Assembly (NCBI GenBank): GCA_944325825.1
Contig: CALVBP010000001.1
Location: 1-64,000 of the forward strand
From: Candidatus Gastranaerophilales bacterium
GTDB lineage: Bacteria > Cyanobacteriota > Vampirovibrionia > Gastranaerophilales > Gastranaerophilaceae
Direction: 5' to 3'
Length of the DNA: 64,000 nt
Position 1 is the stretch's first letter. Each line of letters starts with the position of its first letter. The position numbers and the translations under genes are program-made. The notes under the pieces are model-generated. The model was given only the letters and a program-made list of their open reading frames with translations. It had not been told where the DNA came from and made no database searches. Below are positions 8,353 through 16,306 of this stretch, piece after piece.

Positions 8353-9547
8353 TAGCCGCAACCTCCTCTTTTGTTTCAATCATTAGGGGTTCTTCTACTT
8401 CTTCTAATAAGGCGGAGGGTATTTCCTTTGCGGAGTTTATTCCGAAATCTTTAAGCGCGTTAACCTGGGAAAACAGACTCGGTTTATTTCTGTTTCCTCT
8501 GCTGAACCTGTTAATAGTTGTGGATAATTTTGCAGAAACATCATTCATTCTCTTTTGTACATCAAGTAAGTCATCACAAAATTGAACAAATGTTTCATAA
8601 AGGTTTGTTCCTGCATTAACAATTTTGTTTACGCTCTCTGTCTGTTTTTGCTGTGCTAAAAGCTGGTTAACTAACCGGATTGTAGTTAAAAGGGATGATG
8701 TCCCGACAATTATAATATTGGATTTGTATGCAAGGTTTATCAAATCCATATCTTCATAAAGAAGGTTGACAGAGGATTCAACCGGCATGTACATCAAAAC
8801 AAAATCAGGCTGTGACAAGTCTCCGGCATTTTGATAATTTTTATTTGCCAAATCCATTATTCTCTTTTTAACTTCGCTTTTAAATTCATTAATTTTTGAA
8901 TTATCTTCAATATAATCAAGATAACTTGTTAATGTAACTTTTGAGTCGATAATTAAGTGTCTGTTATCCGGTAAATTTATTACCACATCTGGCCGGATTG
9001 TATGGAGTTCATCATCTTTAAGATTAGCTGACTTTGTTACAAATTGTTTTGTATAATGCACACCTTCCAGCATTCCGCAGGATTGAAGTATGGTGTCTAA
9101 GAGGTTTTCTCCGTATGAGCCTTTTGTGTTTTGATTTTTTGTCAGAGCTTCTACAAGGTTTTTAGCTTCTTTTTCTATAACCTTATTATTTTTTTCAAGA
9201 TTTCCTATTTGTTCAACAATCTTGGTTGTGTTTTCAACTCCGGAGAGGTTAAATTTTTCGACTTTTTCTTTAAATTCACCCAACTCTTTTGTTAAAGGAA
9301 GAATTTTTTCTTCAAGAGTTTCTCTGTTTTGTTTCCTTAAATCTTCCTGTTCTCTTTTTATTGTCTCATTGGCAAGCTGTACAAAATCTCTTTTTATAAT
9401 TTCTTGTAAAGCAGCCGAGGTTTCTGCAGAGGTTTTCAATCTCACAAGTTCTTCATTTAAGGCTGCATTTTTTTTGGTAAAAACAATATAAGAAATCATT
9501 CCTGCAATAATTGCACCCAATACAAAAGAAATTATTAATGAAATCAA
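8345..9547 (-). CDS. rmuC: DNA recombination protein RmuC
   Basis: 400 residues: an N-terminal membrane anchor (1-23), a long coiled coil (about 30-140), then the RmuC nuclease-like domain with GSYGENLLDTIL, RPDVVINLP and IIDSKVTL. RmuC proteins limit inversion at short repeats, of interest given the repeat mosaics in this chromosome, though a link is only inference. The start is TTG at 9547 with GGAGG 8 nt upstream; no better ATG fits the membrane segment. Confidence 0.9.
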   Translation of the reverse strand: MISLIISFVLGAIIAGMISYIVFTKKNAALNEELVRLKTSAETSAALQEIIKRDFVQLANETIKREQEDLRKQNRETLEEKILPLTKELGEFKEKVEKFNLSGVENTTKIVEQIGNLEKNNKVIEKEAKNLVEALTKNQNTKGSYGENLLDTILQSCGMLEGVHYTKQFVTKSANLKDDELHTIRPDVVINLPDNRHLIIDSKVTLTSYLDYIEDNSKINEFKSEVKKRIMDLANKNYQNAGDLSQPDFVLMYMPVESSVNLLYEDMDLINLAYKSNIIIVGTSSLLTTIRLVNQLLAQQKQTESVNKIVNAGTNLYETFVQFCDDLLDVQKRMNDVSAKLSTTINRFSRGNRNKPSLFSQVNALKDFGINSAKEIPSALLEEVEEPLMIETKEEVAAND

Positions 9548-9567
9548 TATTTAAACCTCCGCCTAAA

Positions 9568-9602
9568 AAGTAAGCCTCTTTTATTATAAAAGAAGCTTAC
9601 TT
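9568..9602 (-). terminator. Probable terminator after the Bax inhibitor-like gene
   Basis: A long stem with arms AAGTAAGC (9568-9575) and GCTTACTT (9595-9602) and A/T-rich inner pairing, followed on the minus strand by a short T run. It lies between the 9609 stop and the rmuC start. Confidence 0.55.
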
Positions 9603-9608
9603 AAAAAT

Positions 9609-10334
9609 CTATGACCTGTCATTAAATTTTGCAAGCAGCCTTAATATTTCGATATATAGCCATACAATTGTGACCATAAGCCCGAATGCTCCGTACCATT
9701 CAAAATCCTTTGGAAGCATATTCTGAGCGCCTCGTTCAATAAAATCAAAATCAACAATAAGGTTTAAAGCTGCAATAACAATAACAACCAAGCTGAATCC
9801 GATACCAAAGTTAGAAGCGGTATTGATTAAAGGTACTGAGTAGTGGAAGAAGTGTCCTATTATATCAACAAGATAAATGACTGCTATAGAAGCTGTTGCA
9901 ATAAACATAACACTTCTGAATTTGTCTGTGCATTTTATAATACCCAATCTGTATAATGCCAGCATTGAAAATAATGTGGCAAAAGTTCCTAAAATAGCTT
10001 GCGGAACAATTCCAGGATAATGCATCTCAAATATTGCAGAAATCCCGCCTAAAAACAATCCTTCGCAAGCTGCATATACAGGTACTAAAAATTTTGTTCT
10101 TGTAAAAGCTACAATCAGCCCCAGTACGAATCCGCCGATACCGCCTCCGATTGTAAGCATTTGTGCGAAATCTGTATATCCTGCCGTGAATTTTGCCCAG
10201 ACAAAAGCGGCTGCTGCAACAAGTATAACTCCGAGAAATGCGGTAATTTGTATTGTTCCGTTTACCGTCATGGGTTCTCCTTGCAGGATGTGTTCTTGCT
10301 CTGAAAACTTCTCATTTAATATCGGATTAGACAT
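9609..10334 (-). CDS. Bax inhibitor-1/YccA-family membrane protein
   Basis: 241 residues with a polar N terminus (1-25) and seven hydrophobic segments, matching the YccA/Bax inhibitor-1 family (COG4760-like) of inner-membrane proteins; bacterial relatives are pH-sensitive calcium leak channels or FtsH modulators. The conserved aspartates expected in the last helices are compatible with DFDFIERGAQ and the C-terminal part. GGAGGAG precedes the ATG. The specific role is not resolvable from sequence. Confidence 0.85.
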   Translation of the reverse strand: MSNPILNEKFSEQEHILQGEPMTVNGTIQITAFLGVILVAAAAFVWAKFTAGYTDFAQMLTIGGGIGGFVLGLIVAFTRTKFLVPVYAACEGLFLGGISAIFEMHYPGIVPQAILGTFATLFSMLALYRLGIIKCTDKFRSVMFIATASIAVIYLVDIIGHFFHYSVPLINTASNFGIGFSLVVIVIAALNLIVDFDFIERGAQNMLPKDFEWYGAFGLMVTIVWLYIEILRLLAKFNDRS

Positions 10335-10422
10335 AAACTCCTCCTTTTCCTTATTGTAATATTATAACATAATTTGTTTGTAAAAAAATGAAATTAATTT
10401 TTTTTTAATGTAGTATGGTTTT

Positions 10423-12150
10423 ATGTTTTTGGAATGTCAAAAGAAATTTTTTAAATATTTTGTATATGATAAAACTTTGTTTTTTAAATATACAATTCTT
10501 TCTTTTATAGTAGGGGTCTTGGAGCTTTTTGGTGTTGCTCTGACATATCCTTTTATTATTAAACTGGTTAATGGCGGCGGGGGAAAAGCTCTGGTCTTCG
10601 GAATTCTCATCGCATCGGCATTCCTTTTCAAAAATATTTTTATGATATTTTATAACTCTTTGCAGGTTAAATTTACTAGAAATTGTGAAACGGGAATTTC
10701 TAAAAAATTTATGAAATATTTTTTGTATGGTGATTATAAAACAGTAGCCAAAATTCGCTTCGCACAAAAACAGCAGATATTAAATTATCTTATCCCCAAT
10801 ACAGTTAATAATTTCCTGATAAGAATTCTTAACCTTTATGTGAACTTTTTTATATTTATCCTGATTATGGCATTTCTTTTTATAAAGTTTTTCGCAGCAA
10901 CAATTATAACGTTAATTTGTTCAGTTATATTACTTAGCTCACAGTATTTGTATTTCAAATCTAAAACAAAGACTTTGGCGAGTGAAATTAATCATGCCGG
11001 AGAAGTTACTAATAGTATATGTAATGAAACTCTTTTGAATTTGAAAAATGTAAAAATTTTAGGCGGTGAAGAATTATTTTTTGAAAAATTTTGTACCCGG
11101 ATGGAAAATTTAAAAAACATATCGGGGAAACTGCTCTTTTATAATATAATTCCTCCCTATGTAACAGAGCCGTGTATAATAATACTGCTTTTGATTCTTC
11201 TTGCGATTGTATCTGTCGAAAACATTTCCGACACATCAACTCTGCTGGCTTCTTATGCGGTTATTGTTACGGCAATATTCAGGCTGGCTCCTACCATAAG
11301 CAGAATACAGGTAAATCTTACAAGTTTGCAGACAACATTACCCTTGGCAGAACAACTTATAGGTGATTATGAGAAGTATAATGTGTCGGATTTGATTATT
11401 AAAGAGAAAACAGAAAAAACAATATTAAACAATAGCATAGAATTTAAAAATATTTCTTTTGCCTATCAGGATAAACCTGTTTTGAAGGATATAAGTTTTA
11501 AGATTAATAAGGGTGAATTTATAGGAATTGCCGGAGTCTCAGGCGGAGGAAAAACAACGCTTGCGGATATAATTTCGGGGCTACTTATTCCCCAAGATGG
11601 TGAAATTTTTGTAGACGGGAGTAAGGTTCAGCATTTAAATCTAAAAATAGGATATATCCCCCAGGAATATTCTCTGATAACAGCATCAATCAGGGAAAAC
11701 GTTGCTTTCGGAGAAGATAATATTGATGATGAGAAAGTTATAGATTCTCTAAAAAAAGCGCAGCTCTATGATTTTATAGTTTCAAGATTTGAAGACGGAA
11801 TCTATGCAAAACCTTTTGTTGATAATTCCGGTCTTTCTCAAGGCCAAAAACAAAGACTGGCAATAGCAAGAGCCCTTTATTTAAATCCGGATATCCTTAT
11901 ACTTGACGAAGCCACCTCTTCGCTGGATTTAAAAACAGAGGATGAAATCTGTAATGTTTTGAATTCTTTAAAAGGCGAAAAGACGATTATAGCTATAGCT
12001 CATCGTCTTTCAACAATAAAGTCCGCAGATAAAATTATTTTTATGAAAGAAGCCCAAATTGAAGCTATATCAACTTTCGATGAGCTTATTTCTCATAATA
12101 AAGATTTTCAGGAATTAGCAAAATTAAACAGTACGTACTCTTTTCAGTAA
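10423..12150 (+). CDS. ABC exporter, fused permease and ATPase (MsbA/PglK-like)
   Basis: 575 residues. The transmembrane domain (about 20-310) has six hydrophobic segments. The nucleotide-binding domain has GVSGGGKTT (about 374-382), the signature LSQGQKQRLAIARAL (about 470-484), Walker B LILDEATSSLD and the His switch AIAHRLSTIKSADK. The half-transporter architecture with an early FGVALTYPFI segment resembles lipid or glycolipid flippases of the MsbA/PglK group, so export of a lipid-linked glycan is plausible but not shown. No clear Shine-Dalgarno sequence precedes the ATG. Its 3' end overlaps the convergent small gene at 12124. Confidence 0.9.
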   Translation: MFLECQKKFFKYFVYDKTLFFKYTILSFIVGVLELFGVALTYPFIIKLVNGGGGKALVFGILIASAFLFKNIFMIFYNSLQVKFTRNCETGISKKFMKYFLYGDYKTVAKIRFAQKQQILNYLIPNTVNNFLIRILNLYVNFFIFILIMAFLFIKFFAATIITLICSVILLSSQYLYFKSKTKTLASEINHAGEVTNSICNETLLNLKNVKILGGEELFFEKFCTRMENLKNISGKLLFYNIIPPYVTEPCIIILLLILLAIVSVENISDTSTLLASYAVIVTAIFRLAPTISRIQVNLTSLQTTLPLAEQLIGDYEKYNVSDLIIKEKTEKTILNNSIEFKNISFAYQDKPVLKDISFKINKGEFIGIAGVSGGGKTTLADIISGLLIPQDGEIFVDGSKVQHLNLKIGYIPQEYSLITASIRENVAFGEDNIDDEKVIDSLKKAQLYDFIVSRFEDGIYAKPFVDNSGLSQGQKQRLAIARALYLNPDILILDEATSSLDLKTEDEICNVLNSLKGEKTIIAIAHRLSTIKSADKIIFMKEAQIEAISTFDELISHNKDFQELAKLNSTYSFQ

Positions 12151-12282
12151 ATCTTCAATTTTGACTTTTAATTCTTTGTCAATCGGACAACTGGAATAAC
12201 CGTTTAATTTTGCTTCTTCTTCACTTGATTCCATTCTTTTTTCAAGCATAGCAAGTTTTCGTAATGCGATAGACATATCCAT
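12124..12282 (-). CDS. 52-residue charged small protein
   Basis: An ATG at 12282 (or 12276, third codon) follows GGGGG; the frame gives MDMSIALRKLAMLEKR and continues to VRTV. It is helical, charged and has one Cys. The gene overlaps the 3' end of the ABC exporter by 27 nt on the opposite strand. A conserved two-part promoter at 12305-12339 supports it as real. Function is unknown. Confidence 0.6.
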   Translation of the reverse strand: MDMSIALRKLAMLEKRMESSEEEAKLNGYSSCPIDKELKVKIEDLLKRVRTV

Positions 12283-12304
12283 TCCCCCAAAATTTTTTTC
12301 TTAC

Positions 12305-12339
12305 ATATATATAAAGTAAAAATTTTTACAAAAATTGCC
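12305..12339 (-). promoter_or_regulatory. Two-part conserved promoter motif (site 2)
   Basis: Minus strand: GGCAATT (12339-12333), 15 nt, ACTTTATATATAT (12317-12305), 22 nt before the ATG at 12282. Confidence 0.7.
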
Positions 12340-12368
12340 TTTTGTTAACAAATGTTAATCTTTTAAAT

Positions 12369-12402
12369 AAAAAAGGAGCCTTAAATAAGGACTCCTTTTT
12401 TA
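12369..12402. terminator. Bidirectional terminator
   Basis: Arms AAAAAGGAG and CTCCTTTTT enclose an AT-rich loop and carry A and T tails on either side. It serves gloA on the minus strand and possibly the ABC exporter on the plus strand. Confidence 0.8.
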
Positions 12403-12420
12403 TTTATACTTAATAAGCTA

Positions 12421-12804
12421 TTACCAGACTACTTTTTCAATAAGTTCAATTTCATATCCGTCAGGATCTTGTATAAAGGCTATTTTAGAACCTTTTCCGT
12501 TTAAATCAAACGGTTCGTACAGATAGGTATAACCTAATTTTTCCAGTTTTTCTGTAAATTTATCAAAAGATTCCACAGCAAAAGCAAAGTGCCCAAATCC
12601 GTTTCCGACATTGTAACCCTCTTTTGGTGTTTCATCATTGTAAGTGAGTTCAATCTGACATGTTTTTTCTTTATCATTCAAAAAATAAAGTGTGCAGTCT
12701 TCAAGCCTTTTTTGGTGTTCGAGTTCCATATCAAGGAGTTCTGTGTAGAACTTTAAAGATTTTTCAATATCCTGAACTCTAATCATTGTATGCAAAAATT
12801 TCAT
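12421..12804 (-). CDS. gloA: Lactoylglutathione lyase (glyoxalase I)
   Basis: Isomerises the hemithioacetal of methylglyoxal and a thiol to the lactoyl thioester, detoxifying methylglyoxal. 127 residues, a single glyoxalase/VOC domain pair. Metal ligands are recognisable: His5 (LHTMIRV), Glu52 (QIELTYN), His72 (GHFAFAV), Glu120 (GYEIELIE). GGAGGG precedes the ATG. It is divergent from the thioesterase gene. Confidence 0.93.
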   Translation of the reverse strand: MKFLHTMIRVQDIEKSLKFYTELLDMELEHQKRLEDCTLYFLNDKEKTCQIELTYNDETPKEGYNVGNGFGHFAFAVESFDKFTEKLEKLGYTYLYEPFDLNGKGSKIAFIQDPDGYEIELIEKVVW

Positions 12805-12862
12805 AAAACCCTCCTTTTGTAAAAAACATACATTAAATGATATTTTATGATAATATTATCAT

Positions 12863-13273
12863 ATGAAACACGAATTTACGCAAAAAGTTTATTATTCAGA
12901 TACGGATGCTTTCGGTGTAGTATGGCACGGGTCATATCTTAGATGGCTTGAAATGGGCAGAGTTGAGCTTTGCGAAAAAATGGGGCTTAATATGCTGGAT
13001 TTGGAAAAGCAAGATATTGTTCTTCCTGTTACAAATATGAATATCAGATATAAATCCTCCGGAAAGCTTAATGATATTGTCAAAATTGAAACTTCTGTCA
13101 AAAAAGTTACGCCTGTTACAATTGTTTTTGAGCAGAATATTAAAAATCAGGAAAACGGAAAACTATTTCTTCAAGCCGAGTTTGAAGTTGTTGCTATTCA
13201 CAATGACGGGACAATCCACAGAAGACTTCCGGATGTTATAAAAAATGCGCTTTCTGCAGAATGCTTAGCTTAA
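12863..13273 (+). CDS. Acyl-CoA thioesterase, 4-hydroxybenzoyl-CoA thioesterase/YbgC family
   Basis: A hotdog-fold protein of 136 residues with the family signature YSDTDAFGVVWHGSYLRWLE (residues 10-29), including the catalytic Asp and the following V-H. It hydrolyses acyl-CoA thioesters; the substrate is not predictable. There is no Shine-Dalgarno sequence; TAATAT at 12851-12856 lies 6 nt before the ATG inside a perfect ATGATAATATTATCAT palindrome, so a leaderless message is likely. The pseudouridine synthase gene follows after 19 nt. Confidence 0.87.
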   Translation: MKHEFTQKVYYSDTDAFGVVWHGSYLRWLEMGRVELCEKMGLNMLDLEKQDIVLPVTNMNIRYKSSGKLNDIVKIETSVKKVTPVTIVFEQNIKNQENGKLFLQAEFEVVAIHNDGTIHRRLPDVIKNALSAECLA

Positions 13274-13292
13274 ATCTTATATCGGGTGAGGT

Positions 13293-14045
13293 ATGCAAAG
13301 ATTAAATAAATTTATAGCTTCATCAGGACTTTGCTCAAGGAGAAAGGCTGATGAATATATTACTGAAGGCAAAGTTACAGTTAACGGGAAAGTTATTGTT
13401 GAGCTAGGGTTTCAAGTCGGAACAAAAGATGTTGTCAAACTAAGCGGAAAAATAATTAAACCTCAAAAACTTGATTACTACAGATTTTATAAACCCGCAG
13501 GGTACATTACCACGTCTGATGATGAAAAAGGCCGAAAAACAATATATGATGTTATACCTCCGGAGTTAAAGCATTTGAAACCGGTTGGCAGACTGGATAA
13601 AGATTCTACGGGGCTGATTATAATGACGAATGACGGAGAGTTGATTAATCAAATGACTCACCCTTCATTAAAAATCCCTAAAATATATCTGGTACAGATT
13701 AATAATAAAATTACGCCCGAAGATGGCGAAAAAATGTATAACGGTATTGAAATAGAAACTGATACCGGAGAGAAACGAACCGCTTATGCGGAAGTATTTC
13801 CCGTAGAAATTACGAATAAATCTTCAATGCTGAGGGTTACATTATATCAGGGAATTAACAGACAGATAAGAAAAATGTTTGCAGCCCTGGGCTTTGAGGT
13901 AATCTCGCTTAAAAGGATACAGCATGCAACAATAACAATTGATGGTCTAAAAAGAGGTCAGATAAAACCTCTCAAACCCAAGCAAATTAAAGAGTTAAAG
14001 GTCTACATTTCAAAAATAGAAAAGAAACAGGAATGCTCAGAGTAG
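13293..14045 (+). CDS. Pseudouridine synthase, RsuA/RluB/RluE/RluF family
   Basis: 250 residues: an S4 RNA-binding domain (1-60, RLNKFIASSGLCSRRKADE) and a catalytic domain with GRLDKDSTGLIIMTNDGEL, whose Asp is the nucleophile of the family. It modifies rRNA uridines; RluB-type is most likely by length but the target is not certain. GTGAGG precedes the ATG. It overlaps coaE by 13 nt. Confidence 0.9.
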   Translation: MQRLNKFIASSGLCSRRKADEYITEGKVTVNGKVIVELGFQVGTKDVVKLSGKIIKPQKLDYYRFYKPAGYITTSDDEKGRKTIYDVIPPELKHLKPVGRLDKDSTGLIIMTNDGELINQMTHPSLKIPKIYLVQINNKITPEDGEKMYNGIEIETDTGEKRTAYAEVFPVEITNKSSMLRVTLYQGINRQIRKMFAALGFEVISLKRIQHATITIDGLKRGQIKPLKPKQIKELKVYISKIEKKQECSE

Positions 14046-14605
14046 GAATAACCGGAAATATAGCGGCGGGAAAGTCAACTGCAGAAAATATAATAGAAGA
14101 GTCAGGGTTTAAAGTCTTTGATACTGATAAAATTGCGCATGATATTTTAGAAACCTCTGTCGAGGTATTGAAAGAATTTTCGGATTGTGACATTTTGTCT
14201 GACGGTAAGATTAATCGCCGGAAGCTGGCAAAAGTTGTCTTTTCTGTTCCGGAGAAAATGAGAGTCTTGGAGAGCATAATTCATCCTGTGGTCAAAAAAG
14301 AAATTCTAAAGATTTTTGATTCTAATAAAAATGAGAAAGCTGTGTTTATTTCTGTTCCGCAGATGTATGAAACCGGATTTGAGGTTCTGTTTGATAAAGT
14401 GGTTTTAATTACAGCAGATGACAAAATAAGATTAGAGCGTTTGATGAATCGTAATAATTTAACCGTTGAAGAAGCTAAAATGAGGCTTGAATCACAACAA
14501 AGCCAGAACACAAAAAAATTAAAAGCGGACTATGTTATAGAGAATAATTCCACCGAGGAAGTTTTAAAATCAAGAATCCAAGAATTTTTAGCAAATATAA
14601 AATAA
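14033..14605 (+). CDS. coaE: Dephospho-CoA kinase
   Basis: Phosphorylates dephospho-CoA at the 3' hydroxyl, the last step of coenzyme A synthesis. 190 residues with the P-loop GITGNIAAGKST (5-16), DTDKIAHDIL and the lid region RLERLMNRNN. The start lies inside the preceding gene (overlap 13 nt), indicating translational coupling. Confidence 0.93.
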   Translation: MLRVGITGNIAAGKSTAENIIEESGFKVFDTDKIAHDILETSVEVLKEFSDCDILSDGKINRRKLAKVVFSVPEKMRVLESIIHPVVKKEILKIFDSNKNEKAVFISVPQMYETGFEVLFDKVVLITADDKIRLERLMNRNNLTVEEAKMRLESQQSQNTKKLKADYVIENNSTEEVLKSRIQEFLANIK

Positions 14606-14638
14606 AAAAAAGGAATTCTATTATAAATACAGAATTCC
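14604..14638 (-). terminator. Terminator for the CopG-type gene
   Basis: Perfect arms GGAATTCT (14612-14619) and AGAATTCC (14631-14638); on the minus strand the stem is followed by a run of seven T. Confidence 0.75.
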
Positions 14639-14731
14639 AATGGTTGTTTTACTTTTCTTTTTTTCTCTTTCCTTTTATCTGTCCTCGTTTTTTGTAATTC
14701 CGGGTTCTTTATCCCAAATACCCCCCGCCTG

Positions 14732-14920
14732 CTAATCCAGTAGCGCCTCTAGTATTCTGGCATTTTTATCTGCCAAACCGCTTTTTCTGACCTGGCTGCG
14801 TGTAATATAACTTCTCAGTGCTTCTCTAATAAGTTCTGATCTTGATCTGCTTTCCAGGTCTGCAACTTCGTCGATTTTGCCTAAAAAACTTTCAGGCATT
14901 GAAATTAATACTCTTGCCAT
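14732..14920 (-). CDS. Ribbon-helix-helix (CopG/Arc-type) DNA-binding protein
   Basis: 62 residues. The N-terminal strand MARVLISMPESFLGKID and helix-turn-helix SRSRSELIREALRSYI are a textbook RHH_1 domain; the tail ends ARILEALLD. Such proteins dimerise and bind operators, often as antitoxins or plasmid or gene repressors. No toxin gene lies next to it, so antitoxin function is not supported. AAAGGAG precedes the ATG, and it carries one of the four two-part promoters. Confidence 0.9.
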   Translation of the reverse strand: MARVLISMPESFLGKIDEVADLESRSRSELIREALRSYITRSQVRKSGLADKNARILEALLD

Positions 14921-14961
14921 GTCGTACTCCTTTTATACTCTTAATATTTTTTCTGTCTTGT

Positions 14962-14996
14962 ATATATATAAAGTATTTACAGAAAAAATAATTGCC
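14962..14996 (-). promoter_or_regulatory. Two-part conserved promoter motif (site 3)
   Basis: Minus strand: GGCAATT (14996-14990), 15 nt, ACTTTATATATAT (14974-14962), 41 nt before the CopG-type ATG. Both blocks are identical to site 2. Confidence 0.7.
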
Positions 14997-15031
14997 TTTT
15001 TAGAAAAGTATTGTTAAGTTATGTTACAAAT

Positions 15032-16279
15032 CTAAACTCTTTCCAAATTCGGCGAACCTATATCCTTACGGTAATGCAGCCCTTTAAAATTTATTTCACC
15101 GGCTTCTGAATACATTTTATCAACAGCAGAGGTAACGGTTCTGCCTGTTGTTGTTAATACGAGAACAGGACCCGTAGATGCTTCATATTCAAGATATTTA
15201 TTCTTTCTGACATAAGGAGAGAAAGAAATTTTGGTATTTTCATCTAATAAATCCAGTCCGGATATTACATTTTCATTATTTTCTTTATTTTTGCAAGTTA
15301 GAACAAGAGATGAAGAAAACAGTTCTTTTTGTCCGATAAACTCAAATTCATCACTAAAAGAACCTATTACGCAAGATTTAAATAGTATATATAAATCAGA
15401 GTCCAGAAGCTCCAGAACAGAAGCAGCGTCGCAGTCTTGCATAAATTCTTCATATCCGAGTATTGATAAACTGCCGTCATCTGTGATGATTCCGTTTATT
15501 CCGAGAATACCGGTATATGGATTTCCTTCTATTTCCAGGTAATCCAGAGTCGGGTATATAACATTATCCATTAAGAAGTATTCATGCTCAATAGAGAGCT
15601 TATAATTAGGAGAACAGGCGCCCATTCCCGAAGTGAGCTGTCCGCCTTCTCCTTCAAGCGAATGCTTATACATAATAGAAGATCCTATGGGGAGAGCTTT
15701 ATATCCGTCAGTAATTGTGTAGAAAGAAAACGGAGTTCCCCAGGTATAGTCTTCAATAATCATTTTGCCTGCTTTTTGTGCAAATACTGAATCTGCTATA
15801 TTTTTAGCGGAATTGGCAGATGTCAGGATAATAGCGCTTGAGGGTTCATTGGTTTTTATAACAAACGGATTCTTAAGGTTTTTAATATAATCTATAACCA
15901 GATTAGGTTTCTCAAAAATACCGAATCTGGGTGTCGGAATCCTGAGTTTGTAAAGTATTTTTTTAGCAAGAGCTTTATCGAAAATTATTGAAGAAGCTTT
16001 ATTAGAGGGGGCAAAAACAGGCTGATTATTTCGGGTAAAGATTTCGGTTAAATCTGACAGCATGGCAGCCCTTGAACAAGGTATAGACAAGTCAATCTGA
16101 TTTTCAAGAACAAATTCAAGCAGTCCTTTTGAATCAGTTTCTCTAATATCAAGACAGGTTGCAAACTCTTTTAAAGTATCACTCCCCGGTGTTATATATA
16201 TTTCGTGTTTTTCTGCAAGTTTTTTGGCAAGAGAATATGCTTTTGCAGAGTTACCTATAATCAGAATTTTTTTAGCCAT
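15032..16279 (-). CDS. PurD-like ATP-grasp protein with degenerate active site
   Basis: 415 residues align along their length with phosphoribosylamine-glycine ligase: a Rossmann start (KILIIGNS), ATP-grasp domain, SGMGACSPNY near residue 223 and a C-terminal HYRKDIG. Many family signatures are altered: GNGGREH is GNSAKAY, the KADGLAAGKG loop is KTNEPSSAI, and the metal-binding EFNxRFGDPE reads LGYEEFMQDCD. A normal PurD reaction is therefore doubtful; a changed substrate or a non-catalytic role is possible. There is no Shine-Dalgarno sequence; TATAAT ends 6 nt before the ATG, so the message may be leaderless. Confidence 0.8.
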   Translation of the reverse strand: MAKKILIIGNSAKAYSLAKKLAEKHEIYITPGSDTLKEFATCLDIRETDSKGLLEFVLENQIDLSIPCSRAAMLSDLTEIFTRNNQPVFAPSNKASSIIFDKALAKKILYKLRIPTPRFGIFEKPNLVIDYIKNLKNPFVIKTNEPSSAIILTSANSAKNIADSVFAQKAGKMIIEDYTWGTPFSFYTITDGYKALPIGSSIMYKHSLEGEGGQLTSGMGACSPNYKLSIEHEYFLMDNVIYPTLDYLEIEGNPYTGILGINGIITDDGSLSILGYEEFMQDCDAASVLELLDSDLYILFKSCVIGSFSDEFEFIGQKELFSSSLVLTCKNKENNENVISGLDLLDENTKISFSPYVRKNKYLEYEASTGPVLVLTTTGRTVTSAVDKMYSEAGEINFKGLHYRKDIGSPNLERV

Positions 16280-16306
16280 AAATTAATTATAGCATACTTA
16301 AAAACT

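Noticed and set aside
14732-14920. Toxin-antitoxin pair with the CopG-type protein as antitoxin
   Set aside because: No small toxin-like gene lies on either side; neighbours are coaE (convergent) and the PurD-like gene.
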